A stretch of 64,000 nt of DNA from NCBI RefSeq assembly GCF_900113005.1, contig NZ_FONW01000011.1:1-64000 (forward strand), in the 5' to 3' direction. This document shows, in pieces, positions 50,737-60,174 of this stretch. Position 1 is the stretch's first letter. Each line of letters opens with the position of its first letter. The notes under the pieces are model-generated. The model did no database searches. It was not told the DNA's origin and saw only the letters and a list, made by a program, of their open reading frames with translations. Position numbers and translations under genes: made by a program. This stretch comes from Sunxiuqinia elliptica. Lineage in GTDB: Bacteria > Bacteroidota > Bacteroidia > Bacteroidales > Prolixibacteraceae.

Positions 50737-53136
50737 TTGAAAAAAGAAGAGCAAGCCTGCATTCATTGCGGTGAAAATTGTGGTCCTGTTCCAATTATTT
50801 GGAACCAGAAACCTTTTTGTTGCCAGGGATGTCAAACCGTTTACCAGCTGTTGAACGAAAATCAGATGACGCAATATTATTCGATTGCGGATGCCCCAGG
50901 CATCAAGCTGGAGAATGACCAGATTCCGTCGGAAGACAAATACGCTTTCCTCGAATTGGACGAGATCCGAACCCGTTTACTCGACTTTTCAGATGGAGGA
51001 ATTTCCAAAGTGCGTTTTTTCATTCCTACGATTCACTGCGCTTCTTGCATTTGGCTGCTCGAAAACTTGCATACGCTGCACAAGGGTGTCATTCAATCTT
51101 CAGTTAACTTCCCTAAAAAAGAAGTTAGCATTACGTTCCGCGAAGAAGAGCTAAACTTGCGCAAATTGGTCGAACTGCTGGCTTCGATTCATTATGTCCC
51201 CGAAATCAGTCAGCAAACATTGGAGAAAGCCCCCAAAAGCAAGTCGAGTAAAACCTTGCTCATTAAAATTGGCATTGCCGGCTTTAGCTTTTTAAATGCC
51301 ATGCTTTACCACTTTCCCCAATACCTTCCAGGAAGTGAACACCTTGAAGCAAATTTCCGCTTGGTATTTGGTTGGTTGAGCTTTTTACTGAGTCTTCCGG
51401 TGCTGTTCTATTGTGCCAGCGACTACTTTTTATCGGCTTACAAAAGCCTTCGAAAAAAGATTATCAGTATTGATTTGCCCATTGCACTGGGTCTGATCAC
51501 CTTATTTCTGCAGAGTACGCTTGAGCTGATTACCGATCAAGGCATTGGCTATTTTGACTCGCTCACTGGCTTGGTATTTTTCCTGTTAATTGGAAAATGG
51601 TATCAGAGCATCACTTACGAAGCGCTGACTTTTGAACGAAACTACAAATCCTATTTCCCCGTGGCTGTTACCAAGCTGACGGAGGCGGGCAATACCACCA
51701 TCCCCCTGGATCAGCTAAAAGCCGGCGACCGCATTCTGGTTCGGAACCAGGAACTCATTCCGGCCGATGCCACCCTTGAAAAAGGCAATGCCAGTATCGA
51801 CTACAGTTTCGTTACCGGCGAGTCGGTACCCGTTGGGAAAAATGTGGGCGATTTTGTTTTTGCCGGAGGACGCCAGATGGGAAGTGCGATTGAGTTGTTG
51901 GTTCAAAAAGAAGTTGAACAAAGTTACCTCACCCAGCTTTGGAACCAAGATTATGAAAACACTAATAACTCGGCTCCCATGTCAAGCGTTATCAACAAGG
52001 TCAGCCAATACTTTACGGCAACCATCATTACCATCGCTTTGGGAGCTGCGTTGTACTGGAATTTCAACGACTCATCCAAAGCTCTCTTTGCTTTCACTTC
52101 GGTTTTAATTATTGCTTGTCCGTGTGCTTTGGCGCTAACGATCCCTTTTACTTTTGGGAGTACCATGCGCCAATTTGGACGACGAGGCTTTTACCTTAAA
52201 AATGCTGATGTCATTGAACAGCTCTATAAAATAAAAACCATTGTTTTTGACAAAACAGGAACCATTACCCACGCCCAATCTTCTCGCATTGATTTTAAGG
52301 GCGAACAACTTACCGAGGAACAACTCAAACTAATTCGCTCGCTGGTGTTCCATTCGACCCACCCACTCAGTAAAACCATTAGCACAACACTTGAAGCAAG
52401 CGGACGCTATGAAGTCGCTAATTTCAAAGAGTTACCTTCGCTTGGAATTACAGGCGAAGTCAATAATTCGAAACTCAATATCGGCTCCAAATATTTTGTC
52501 ACCGGAGACCAGTCCGACTCCAAAGAGTTGAAAACACAGGTTTGGGTTTCCATCAACCAGCATATTTTGGGCTACTTCCAGTTCGAAAATAGCTACCGAA
52601 AAGGGCTGCAGGAAACCATTGCCCAACTAAGTTCGAATTATGAACTTCACTTAATTAGTGGCGATAACGAGTCAGAACGAAAAAACCTACTCCCGCTCTT
52701 TAAACAGGAAGCACATTTAAATTTTAACCAATCACCAACCGACAAGTTAAATTACATCAACAAGCTGCAGCAAGATGGTTCGCCTTCGTTAATGATTGGT
52801 GATGGTTTAAATGATGCTGGAGCTTTAAATGAAAGCAAGGTTGGGGTTGTTATTGCCGATAACATTTACAATTTTACGCCAGCTTGCGACGCCATTTTGC
52901 AAGCCGATAAGTTTGCATCTTTGCATCGCTTTATTCGTTTTGCCCGAAGCAGTATGAGCATCGTCCGGCAGTCGTTTCTAATTTCATTCCTTTACAATGT
53001 GGTTGGTATTTCTTTTGCTGTGCAGGGAAATCTATCACCGATCATTGCGGCCATCCTAATGCCGCTCAGTTCGGTTACGGTTGTAGCATTTGCCACATTC
53101 TCAGTCAATTTGAAAGCCAGAAAAAAACTGCTGTAA
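50737..53136 (+). CDS. ccoI: cation-transporting P-type ATPase, CcoI/FixI type
   Basis: 799 aa copper exporter needed for cbb3 assembly. The N-terminus has CIHCGENCG and CCQGCQTVYQLL, followed by a HMA-like domain with HCASCIW. Then eight helices with CPC (Cys461, Cys463) in CPCALALTIP, the phosphorylation site DKTGT (Asp505) and GDGLNDAGAL. The start is TTG at 50737 (MKKEEQACIHC); I find no in-frame ATG before it. It supplies copper for the CuB site of the oxidase encoded downstream. Confidence 0.94.
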   Translation: MKKEEQACIHCGENCGPVPIIWNQKPFCCQGCQTVYQLLNENQMTQYYSIADAPGIKLENDQIPSEDKYAFLELDEIRTRLLDFSDGGISKVRFFIPTIHCASCIWLLENLHTLHKGVIQSSVNFPKKEVSITFREEELNLRKLVELLASIHYVPEISQQTLEKAPKSKSSKTLLIKIGIAGFSFLNAMLYHFPQYLPGSEHLEANFRLVFGWLSFLLSLPVLFYCASDYFLSAYKSLRKKIISIDLPIALGLITLFLQSTLELITDQGIGYFDSLTGLVFFLLIGKWYQSITYEALTFERNYKSYFPVAVTKLTEAGNTTIPLDQLKAGDRILVRNQELIPADATLEKGNASIDYSFVTGESVPVGKNVGDFVFAGGRQMGSAIELLVQKEVEQSYLTQLWNQDYENTNNSAPMSSVINKVSQYFTATIITIALGAALYWNFNDSSKALFAFTSVLIIACPCALALTIPFTFGSTMRQFGRRGFYLKNADVIEQLYKIKTIVFDKTGTITHAQSSRIDFKGEQLTEEQLKLIRSLVFHSTHPLSKTISTTLEASGRYEVANFKELPSLGITGEVNNSKLNIGSKYFVTGDQSDSKELKTQVWVSINQHILGYFQFENSYRKGLQETIAQLSSNYELHLISGDNESERKNLLPLFKQEAHLNFNQSPTDKLNYINKLQQDGSPSLMIGDGLNDAGALNESKVGVVIADNIYNFTPACDAILQADKFASLHRFIRFARSSMSIVRQSFLISFLYNVVGISFAVQGNLSPIIAAILMPLSSVTVVAFATFSVNLKARKKLL

Positions 53137-53290
53137 AGCTGAATCTTAAGGAGTCCCGAAAATTTTAGCTAAATTGGAAAACAAAGTTCAATCATTCTTG
53201 TTGTTTCAAATTGATTTAAGGATAAATGTTGTGACCCGCAACCTTAGTCTTTAACGAGAAAAAACTAAATCTTTAACTAAAACGAGAAAC

Positions 53291-53500
53291 ATGTCGGTAG
53301 TATTTGTATTGATCATTATTGGAATATTAGTGGCATCTGTTTTTCTCATCGCTTTCATTTGGGCTGTAAGAAACGGCCAGTTCGAAGATTCCTACACTCC
53401 TTCAGTTCGCATTTTATTCGACGATCCTATTTCTACAGAAGAAAACGACGATACATCAGAACAAGACAATAAGCACGAGAAGAAATCTATTAAATCATAA
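53291..53500 (+). CDS. ccoS: cbb3 oxidase maturation protein CcoS
   Basis: 69 aa: one helix (VVFVLIIIGILVASVFLIAFIWA), then WAVRNGQFEDSYTPSVRILFDD, the conserved CcoS tail. It is needed for cofactor insertion into cbb3 oxidase. The ccoNO gene begins 5 nt after the stop. Confidence 0.93.
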   Translation: MSVVFVLIIIGILVASVFLIAFIWAVRNGQFEDSYTPSVRILFDDPISTEENDDTSEQDNKHEKKSIKS

Positions 53501-53505
53501 GCTAT

Positions 53506-55662
53506 ATGGAACTACAGAAGTTTACCTATGACAACAAGATTACCCGAAATTTTGCTGTTGCAACAATTGTTTGGGGGGTTGTAGGTTTATTAGCAGGCTT
53601 GCTGGTAGCCTTGCAGATTTTTATTCCCGAAATGAATTTCAGCCTGGAGTACACCACCTTTGGACGAACAAGGCCGGTGCATACCAATGCAGTAATCTTT
53701 GCATTTGTAGGAAATGCCATTTTCACGGCTGTTTACTACTCCATGCAACGCCTCCTTAAAACCCGAATGTATAGCGACCTGCTGGGAAAAATTCATTTTT
53801 GGGGATGGCAGTTAATCATTGTTTCGGCAGCCGTAACCCTGCTTGCCGGATTTACTTCAGGAAAAGAGTATGCCGAACTTGAATGGCCTATTGACATTGC
53901 CATCACGATCGTTTGGGTCATCTTCGGGATTAACATGTTCGGAACCATTTTACAACGGCGCACAAGCCACATCTATGTAGCCATTTGGTTTTTTATTGCC
54001 ACCTGGGTTACGGTTGCTGTGCTCCATGTTGTCAACTCCATCGGAATTCCATATAGCGCTTTGAAAAGTTACCCGATTTATGCCGGCGTTCAGGATGCCT
54101 TGGTACAATGGTGGTATGGGCACAACGCTGTTGCCTTCTTCTTAACAACTCCGTTTTTGGGACTGATGTATTACTTTGTGCCGAAAGCTGCCAACCGGCC
54201 TGTCTATTCCTATAAATTATCGATTGTCCACTTTTGGTCTTTGATTTTTATATACATCTGGGCTGGTCCTCACCACCTGTTGTACACCTCGCTGCCGGAC
54301 TGGTTGCAAGCACTGGGAACCACGTTTTCCATCATGCTGATTGCTCCTAGCTGGGGAGGGATGTTTAACGGCTTACTCACCCTGCGTGGTGCATGGGATA
54401 AGGTTCGCAAAGACCCTATTTTGAAAATGTTTGTCGTCGGAATTACAGCCTACGGAATGTCAACCTTTGAAGGCCCGATGCTCTCACTAAAAACAGTAAA
54501 CGCGATCAGTCACTACACGGACTGGACTGTTGGACACGTACATATTGGAGCCTTAGGCTGGAATGGCTTGTTGACATTTGGAATGCTTTACTGGCTGATT
54601 CCTCGTATCTACAATACCAAATTGTATTCGGTGAAGTTGGCCAACGTCCACTTCTGGTTGGCCACGCTAGCCATTATCTTTTATGCCGTTCCGCTATATA
54701 TCGGAGGAATTACCCAAGCCTTAATGTGGAAAGAGTTTACGCCGGAAGGCTTCCTGGCTTATCCGAACTTCCTGGAAACCGTTACTCAGCTTATTCCGAT
54801 GTATGCTATTCGTGCATTTGGTGGAGGCTTGTATGTTGTTGGAATGCTTCTGTTGGTTTTCAATGTGATTAAAACTGCGAAACAAGGTAGCCTGGTAAAA
54901 GAAGAAGCTGCTGAAGCTCCGGCTTTAAGGCCTCAACCAGTAGAGAAAACAAAATCAGAAAGCTGGCACAGCTTCCTGGAACGTAAACCCATTCGTTTTC
55001 TGATCATTGCAACCATTGCTATTTCCATTGGAGGTATTTTTGAGATTATTCCAACTTACCTGATCAATTCAAACGTGCCCATTATTTCAAGTGTAAAACC
55101 ATACACACCATTAGAACTCCATGGACGCGACATCTACGTAAAAGAAGGCTGCTACAACTGCCATTCGCAGATGATTCGTCCATTCCGATCAGAAACAGAG
55201 CGCTATGGCGAATACTCCAAAGCCGGTGAATTTATTTATGACCGTCCGTTCCAGTTCGGATCTAAACGTACCGGTCCTGATTTGGCTCGTGAAGGGGTAA
55301 AAACAGGCCGTATCTACAAGCCGAATGCCTGGCATTACAATCACTTCATCGATCCGCAAAAGATGAATGAAGAATCCATTATGCCTAAGTATCCATGGTT
55401 GGCTGAGAAAGATATTGACTTGAAATCAACCGCTCCAAAAATTAGGGTCATGAAAAAATTAGGCGTCCCCTACCCTGACAACTATGAGCATAAAGCCAAT
55501 GACGACCTAAAAAAACAGGCCGAAGAGATTGCACAAAACCTGCGTGAAGCAGGAATTGAGACTGAAAGCACTAAAGAAATCATTGCCCTAATTGCCTACA
55601 TGCAACGCTTAGGAACTGATATTATGACACCCCAAACAGACGAAGACACTGAAGAAGAATAA
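53506..55662 (+). CDS. ccoN: cbb3 oxidase subunits I and II fused (CcoNO)
   Basis: 718 aa. Residues 1-470 are CcoN: about twelve helices with the haem and CuB histidines (for example VHTNAVIFAFVGN, WWYGHNAVAFFLTTP, YIWAGPHHLLYTS, DWTVGHVHIGALGWNG). After a linker, one helix (~495-515) leads into CcoO with its haem c site CYNCH (Cys549, Cys552, His553) and QMIRPFRSETERYG. The fusion is usual in Bacteroidota. It is the high-affinity O2-reducing core of cbb3 oxidase. Confidence 0.96.
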   Translation: MELQKFTYDNKITRNFAVATIVWGVVGLLAGLLVALQIFIPEMNFSLEYTTFGRTRPVHTNAVIFAFVGNAIFTAVYYSMQRLLKTRMYSDLLGKIHFWGWQLIIVSAAVTLLAGFTSGKEYAELEWPIDIAITIVWVIFGINMFGTILQRRTSHIYVAIWFFIATWVTVAVLHVVNSIGIPYSALKSYPIYAGVQDALVQWWYGHNAVAFFLTTPFLGLMYYFVPKAANRPVYSYKLSIVHFWSLIFIYIWAGPHHLLYTSLPDWLQALGTTFSIMLIAPSWGGMFNGLLTLRGAWDKVRKDPILKMFVVGITAYGMSTFEGPMLSLKTVNAISHYTDWTVGHVHIGALGWNGLLTFGMLYWLIPRIYNTKLYSVKLANVHFWLATLAIIFYAVPLYIGGITQALMWKEFTPEGFLAYPNFLETVTQLIPMYAIRAFGGGLYVVGMLLLVFNVIKTAKQGSLVKEEAAEAPALRPQPVEKTKSESWHSFLERKPIRFLIIATIAISIGGIFEIIPTYLINSNVPIISSVKPYTPLELHGRDIYVKEGCYNCHSQMIRPFRSETERYGEYSKAGEFIYDRPFQFGSKRTGPDLAREGVKTGRIYKPNAWHYNHFIDPQKMNEESIMPKYPWLAEKDIDLKSTAPKIRVMKKLGVPYPDNYEHKANDDLKKQAEEIAQNLREAGIETESTKEIIALIAYMQRLGTDIMTPQTDEDTEEE

Positions 55663-55665
55663 GCT

Positions 55666-55845
55666 ATGATTAAAGAACACTTACAAAGTATTATTGGAGT
55701 AGAACTCTATGCCATTGTAGGCTTTCTCATCTTTTTTGTTTTTTTCATCCTAGTTACTATTCATACAATTCGGATGGATAAATCACGAGTAAAACGACTG
55801 AGTGAAATCCCGTTAGATGATGATCTGCAAACCAATCTTCACTAG
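55666..55845 (+). CDS. ccoQ: small cbb3 oxidase subunit CcoQ-like
   Basis: 59 aa: a single helix (LYAIVGFLIFFVFFILVTI) between a short N-terminus and a polar tail (KRLSEIPLDDD). Its place directly between ccoNO (3-nt gap) and ccoP (18-nt gap), and the pattern of a membrane anchor with an acidic tail, match CcoQ, which stabilises the oxidase. Identification rests on position and topology. Confidence 0.82.
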   Translation: MIKEHLQSIIGVELYAIVGFLIFFVFFILVTIHTIRMDKSRVKRLSEIPLDDDLQTNLH

Positions 55846-55863
55846 CCTTTAAAACTGATCCTT

Positions 55864-56511
55864 ATGAGTACAATAGAAGATAAAAACCAAGATAGCTCGA
55901 AAAAACAGGTTGAAATTGATGAAGCAACCAATGTCAAATTATTGGGAGGCCACGAATTTGATGGAATCCGGGAGTTGGATAACCGACTTCCTCCCTTCCT
56001 GAAATACCTTTTTTATGCGAGTATTGTTTTTTCGGCCGCTTACCTGATGCTTGTTTTCGTTTTTGAACACGACAGTGTCATTCAAGAAAAAGAGTACCGC
56101 AATGAAATGATGGCTGCTATGCATCAGGAGGAGCCGACTCCTTCAGATGGAACAGAAACGGCAGCACCGGTGCAGCGTACCCAAGAAGACATGTTGGCCA
56201 GCGGTGCTGAAACATATGGCAAGATTTGCTCCGTTTGCCACGGTAAATTTGGAGAAGGCCTAGTTGGCCCAAACTTTACCGACGAGTACTGGATTCATGG
56301 AGGTTCGCGCGAAGATATGCATGCGGTGATTGTCAATGGCGTCATTGAAAAGGGAATGATTTCGTATAAAAATCAGCTGACGGAAACCCAAATTCAGGAT
56401 GTTATTACCTACATTCAAAGTCTTAAGGGCACCAATCCTCCTAATCAAAAAGCTCCAGAAGGAGAAAAGTACGTTCCACAACAGCAAGAAGAGAAACAAC
56501 CCCAAAGCTAA
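55864..56511 (+). CDS. ccoP: cbb3 oxidase subunit III (CcoP), mono-haem
   Basis: 215 aa. N-terminal FixP-like region with HEFDGIRELDNRLPPFLKYLF and one helix (LFYASIVFSAAYLMLVF). One cytochrome c domain with CSVCH (Cys122, Cys125, His126) and a Met ligand probably in KGMISYK. Proteobacterial CcoP has two haem c domains; this one has only one. It delivers electrons from periplasmic donors to CcoNO. Confidence 0.92.
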   Translation: MSTIEDKNQDSSKKQVEIDEATNVKLLGGHEFDGIRELDNRLPPFLKYLFYASIVFSAAYLMLVFVFEHDSVIQEKEYRNEMMAAMHQEEPTPSDGTETAAPVQRTQEDMLASGAETYGKICSVCHGKFGEGLVGPNFTDEYWIHGGSREDMHAVIVNGVIEKGMISYKNQLTETQIQDVITYIQSLKGTNPPNQKAPEGEKYVPQQQEEKQPQS

Positions 56512-56543
56512 CAAGGAGCAATTGGTTTAATTGAAACGTTGAA

Positions 56544-57956
56544 ATGGCCGCAGAAGAAAAAACAAGCGATTATCAGAAGGTTACTTTTCGAGACCGAATG
56601 TCAACCGTTGATAATGAAGGAAAACGCGTATGGGTATTTCCACAAATGCCCAAAGGTAAACTTTACAACTACCGCCGGGTGGTAGCCTACACGTTATTGG
56701 CTTTTTTCTACCTGGCACCACACCTTAAAATAAAGGGAGAACAATTGGTTTTCCTCAATTTCCTGGAACGAAAATTTGTCTTGTTTGGAAACACGTTTTA
56801 CCCGCAGGACTTTCACCTGTTGGTGCTGGCTTTCATAACACTGCTGGTCTTCATTATTCTGTTTACCGTTGTTTATGGTCGTATTTTCTGTGGCTGGACC
56901 TGTCCGCAAACAGTCTTTCTGGAGTTCCTGTATCGGCCCATCGAATATTTGATTGATGGCAACCGCCGCAAGCAACAAGTACTTGCTCAACAGCCAATGA
57001 ACCTGAAAAAATTATCGAAACGACTGTTGAAGCATGGTATTTATCTGGCCATTTCCTTTGGGACCATCATCACGTTTTGGTCTTACCTTATTGGCTATCC
57101 CAATGTTTTAGCAAACATGTCGGGTTGGCCGGGAAGTAACTTCTCGTCCCTACTGGTTGTCTTGGCATTCACCGCAGCTCATTACTATGTGTTTGCCTGG
57201 TTTCGGGAGCAAGTATGCTCCTTGGTATGTCCATACGGTCGTTTGCAGGGCGTTATGCTCGACCAAAACTCGATTGTTGTTGCGTACGACTATGTTCGAG
57301 GAGAACCAAGAGGACGGGGTCGAAACGAAGACAAAGGGGATTGTATTGATTGCAAACGTTGTGTCGATGTTTGCCCCACGGGAATTGATATTCGGAACGG
57401 CACCCAGCTCGAGTGCATCAACTGCACCGCCTGTATTGATGCCTGTAACTCGGTTATGTATGCCGTAAATAAACCCAAAGGACTGATTCGCTATGCTTCA
57501 GAACGATCAATCTCGGAAAGCAAAAAGCATGTTCTGAATACGCGTGCGATTGCCTACTCGGTTGTTTTGGTCATTCTTTTGGCTGTTGTTAGCTACTCGT
57601 TCATGAATCGAGGTGATGTTGAAACAACCATTATTCGAGCACAGGGAACCCTTTTTCAGGAATATGGAGCAGATGCATACAGCAACCTGTATAACCTCCA
57701 GATGGTTAATAAAACAAGCGACGCTGTTCAAATGGAACTCAAGCTGCTAACCCCTGATGGTGAAATTAAATTGATGGGAGATGAACTGAACCTGGAAGTA
57801 GGCAAAGTTGCCAAACGCAACCTGCTCATCATTCTACCCAAAAACACACTTAGCCAATCAAATACGCATTTGGTCATCGGAGTTTATGAAGATGGTGAAT
57901 TACTGGAAGAAATAAAGTCAACTTTTGTTGGTCCCAACTCGTTGGACAACGAATAA
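56544..57956 (+). CDS. ccoG: cbb3 oxidase accessory protein CcoG (FixG/RdxA)
   Basis: 470 aa with four or five helices. Iron-sulfur motifs: GRIFCGWTCPQTVFLEFLYR near the membrane, then two ferredoxin-like clusters CIDCKRCVDVCPTG and CINCTACIDACN. The C-terminal domain after ~390 is an Ig-like periplasmic part. It reduces Cu2+ for oxidase assembly in known cases. It lies 32 nt after ccoP. Confidence 0.94.
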   Translation: MAAEEKTSDYQKVTFRDRMSTVDNEGKRVWVFPQMPKGKLYNYRRVVAYTLLAFFYLAPHLKIKGEQLVFLNFLERKFVLFGNTFYPQDFHLLVLAFITLLVFIILFTVVYGRIFCGWTCPQTVFLEFLYRPIEYLIDGNRRKQQVLAQQPMNLKKLSKRLLKHGIYLAISFGTIITFWSYLIGYPNVLANMSGWPGSNFSSLLVVLAFTAAHYYVFAWFREQVCSLVCPYGRLQGVMLDQNSIVVAYDYVRGEPRGRGRNEDKGDCIDCKRCVDVCPTGIDIRNGTQLECINCTACIDACNSVMYAVNKPKGLIRYASERSISESKKHVLNTRAIAYSVVLVILLAVVSYSFMNRGDVETTIIRAQGTLFQEYGADAYSNLYNLQMVNKTSDAVQMELKLLTPDGEIKLMGDELNLEVGKVAKRNLLIILPKNTLSQSNTHLVIGVYEDGELLEEIKSTFVGPNSLDNE

Positions 57957-57968
57957 AGAATTTGTGCT

Positions 57969-58418
57969 ATGAAAATAAAATTTAACTGGGGAACCGGCAT
58001 TGCAATTGCCATTGTTTTAATGGTCTCAGGGATGCTTTACCTGGTTTCGATTGCCACCAGTCAAGATTATTACCTGGTTGAAGACGATTACTATCAGAAA
58101 TCAATTAATTACCAACAAAAGATTGATAAAATAAAAAATGTCAATCTCCTGGAAGAAAAGGTCCAGTTGACTCAGCTCGGAAGCAACCTTCAGTTGTCAT
58201 TTCCGGCTTTGTTTAAACACGACCTACTGGAAGGAACAATCCAGGTTTACAGTCCCGTTAGCGAAAGAAACGATCTCAACATTCCGCTTCAGCTTGATTC
58301 AACGCTGCAGCAACTTGTTGAAGTGAGTCGACTTCCTAAAGGACGATACAAAATAAAGCTGGACTGGACTGCCGATGAGAAACCATTTTTTCAGGAATTG
58401 GAAATAATGCTAGAATGA
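57969..58418 (+). CDS. ccoH: FixH/CcoH family protein
   Basis: 149 aa: one N-terminal helix (GIAIAIVLMVSGMLYLVSIA) and a periplasmic beta domain with VEDDYYQKSINYQQKI, a motif of FixH proteins. It helps assemble cbb3 oxidase, probably with CcoI and CcoG. It overlaps the next gene by 4 nt (ATGA). Confidence 0.9.
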   Translation: MKIKFNWGTGIAIAIVLMVSGMLYLVSIATSQDYYLVEDDYYQKSINYQQKIDKIKNVNLLEEKVQLTQLGSNLQLSFPALFKHDLLEGTIQVYSPVSERNDLNIPLQLDSTLQQLVEVSRLPKGRYKIKLDWTADEKPFFQELEIMLE

Positions 58419-59137
58419 TGTTTGATCTAATTACGCCTTTAACAATCGGTCTGGTAGGTAGCTTTCACTGCATTGGCATGTGTGGTCCAATTGCAGTTGC
58501 CCTGCCGCTAAAAAATCACAGTTATGCAGCCAAGATTGCCGGTGGGCTCCTTTACAACATTGGACGCACATTGACCTACGCTGTTTTGGGGCTTCTTTTC
58601 GGATTGCTGGGCCAAGGAATTCAGTTAGCTGGCTTTCAACAATGGACTTCAATCTTATTGGGAGTCATTATGATTTTGGGCGTGTTATTTCCCTATTTAT
58701 TCAAGCAAAAAATCAACTTAAACACGCTTTTCACCGGTTATGCCGGACGTTTAATCAACAACCTTCGGAAACTTTTTGGCAACCGTTCCTATCGTTCGCT
58801 GTTGGGCATTGGCCTGCTCAATGGCTTGTTACCTTGCGGCTTGGTTTATGTTGCCATTGCCGGAGCGATCAACACCAATCATATATGGGGAGGAGCCGGG
58901 TTTATGATTCTATTTGGTTTGGGCACCATTCCAATGATGTTGTTGCTTTCACTCACCGGAAGCCTGATCAATTTGCGCCTGCGTTCGCTCATGCGGAAAG
59001 TGGTTCCCTACTTCATCGTTCTTCTGGGCGTGTTGTTTATTCTCAGAGGCTTATCTTTAGGTATTCCCTATGTAAGCCCTAAGGCCGAAAAACTAATTCC
59101 GGTGGAAAGGACCATGGAAGATAGCTGTTGTCATTAA
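58415..59137 (+). CDS. SafE/TauE-like (DsbD_2 family) membrane protein
   Basis: 240 aa with six helices. Conserved GSFHCIGMCGPIAVALP near the N-terminus and LNGLLPCGLVYVAIAGA define the sulfite exporter TauE/SafE-DsbD_2-type group often found in cbb3 clusters. Paired Cys in these helices suggest copper or thiol transfer rather than sulfite export. It ends with an unusual DSCCH tail, which might bind copper. It is translationally coupled to ccoH and closes the cbb3 operon. Confidence 0.88.
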   Translation: MMFDLITPLTIGLVGSFHCIGMCGPIAVALPLKNHSYAAKIAGGLLYNIGRTLTYAVLGLLFGLLGQGIQLAGFQQWTSILLGVIMILGVLFPYLFKQKINLNTLFTGYAGRLINNLRKLFGNRSYRSLLGIGLLNGLLPCGLVYVAIAGAINTNHIWGGAGFMILFGLGTIPMMLLLSLTGSLINLRLRSLMRKVVPYFIVLLGVLFILRGLSLGIPYVSPKAEKLIPVERTMEDSCCH

Positions 59138-59321
59138 TTTTAAACAATAGCTTGTTTAATACTGAAAAATAACCAGTTAGCAATTCCCCAGAATCCGACG
59201 AATCATCAGGGGAAAAGTGCTCTTCCACTGAAATTCAAAAAAATATCGGTTTTATTCTCTTTTTTATAAACATTCAGTGGTGGTTTTGGGTTTCTTATGG
59301 TGATAAAGTGAATCGGTCTAT

Positions 59322-59338
59322 TTGATCATGTAGATCAA
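59322..59338. promoter_or_regulatory. TTGATC-N5-GATCAA palindrome upstream of sco
   Basis: A perfect 6-bp inverted repeat ending 23 nt before the sco start. The half-site TTGAT is that of FNR/CRP-like regulators, but the spacing (N5 between 6-mers, or N7 between TTGAT and ATCAA) is longer than the N4 of classical FNR sites. It may be an operator for the caa3 genes. Confidence 0.4.
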
Positions 59339-59361
59339 CGAAAATCAATAGGACAAAATCT

Positions 59362-60162
59362 ATGAGACTAGGTCCCAAATTATTACTTGTACTAATCATT
59401 CTTTTGTTCCAGTATAGTTCGTTTGGACAAAGTTCCCTTTTCAATTATGAAACATCGAACGATCCAGAGATTGGAGTTGTTGAGCACCTTGATGAGTTCC
59501 TTCCTGAGAACATCTACATAACGGGGCTTGATTCGCAACGGGTTCGACTGCTAGACTTAATTGACAAACCTACAATTCTGAACTTTGTTTATTACCGGTG
59601 TCCTGGAATATGCAGTCCGCTTATGGAAGGACTTGCAGAAGTCATGGATAAATCTGATCTGATTCCCGATCAGGATTACCAAGTTCTTACTATCAGTTTT
59701 GATCCAACGGAAACCTTGGAATTGGCTGAACGCAAAAAGACCAATTATCTGAATTTGGTTAATAAAAAAGAAGCCATTGCTCAAGGCTGGAAATTTTATG
59801 TATCAGATAGTGTCAGCATTGCTAAAAGCACGCAAGCAGTAGGATTTAAATACAAACGCACCGGGAATGATTTTCTCCATGCGGCATCAGTCATGGTAAT
59901 CAGCCCCAAAGGAAAGATTACCCGTTACTTAAACGGTGTTTACTTTCTGCCTTTCGAATTTAAAATGGCGATTATCGAAGCCAACAAAGGGCAATCCGGC
60001 CCAACCATCAATAAAATATTACAGTTTTGTTATTCATATGATCCGAAAGGACAAACTTATGTATTAAACGTTACCAAGGTTGCAGGAACCATCATCTTGT
60101 TTTTTGCAATCGTAATTTTCTTGTACTTGATTTTAAAACCTAAAAGAAAAAAAGTTTACTAA
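59362..60162 (+). CDS. SCO1/SenC copper chaperone
   Basis: 266 aa: N-terminal signal anchor (LLLVLIILLFQYSSFG), thioredoxin-like SCO domain with the copper pair CPGIC (Cys80, Cys84) and conserved His173 (FLHAASVM), and a C-terminal helix (VAGTIILFFAIVIFLYLIL). It loads the CuA site of cytochrome oxidase subunit II, encoded four genes on. It opens the caa3 operon. Confidence 0.93.
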   Translation: MRLGPKLLLVLIILLFQYSSFGQSSLFNYETSNDPEIGVVEHLDEFLPENIYITGLDSQRVRLLDLIDKPTILNFVYYRCPGICSPLMEGLAEVMDKSDLIPDQDYQVLTISFDPTETLELAERKKTNYLNLVNKKEAIAQGWKFYVSDSVSIAKSTQAVGFKYKRTGNDFLHAASVMVISPKGKITRYLNGVYFLPFEFKMAIIEANKGQSGPTINKILQFCYSYDPKGQTYVLNVTKVAGTIILFFAIVIFLYLILKPKRKKVY

Positions 60163-60174
60163 ACGAACACTAAT

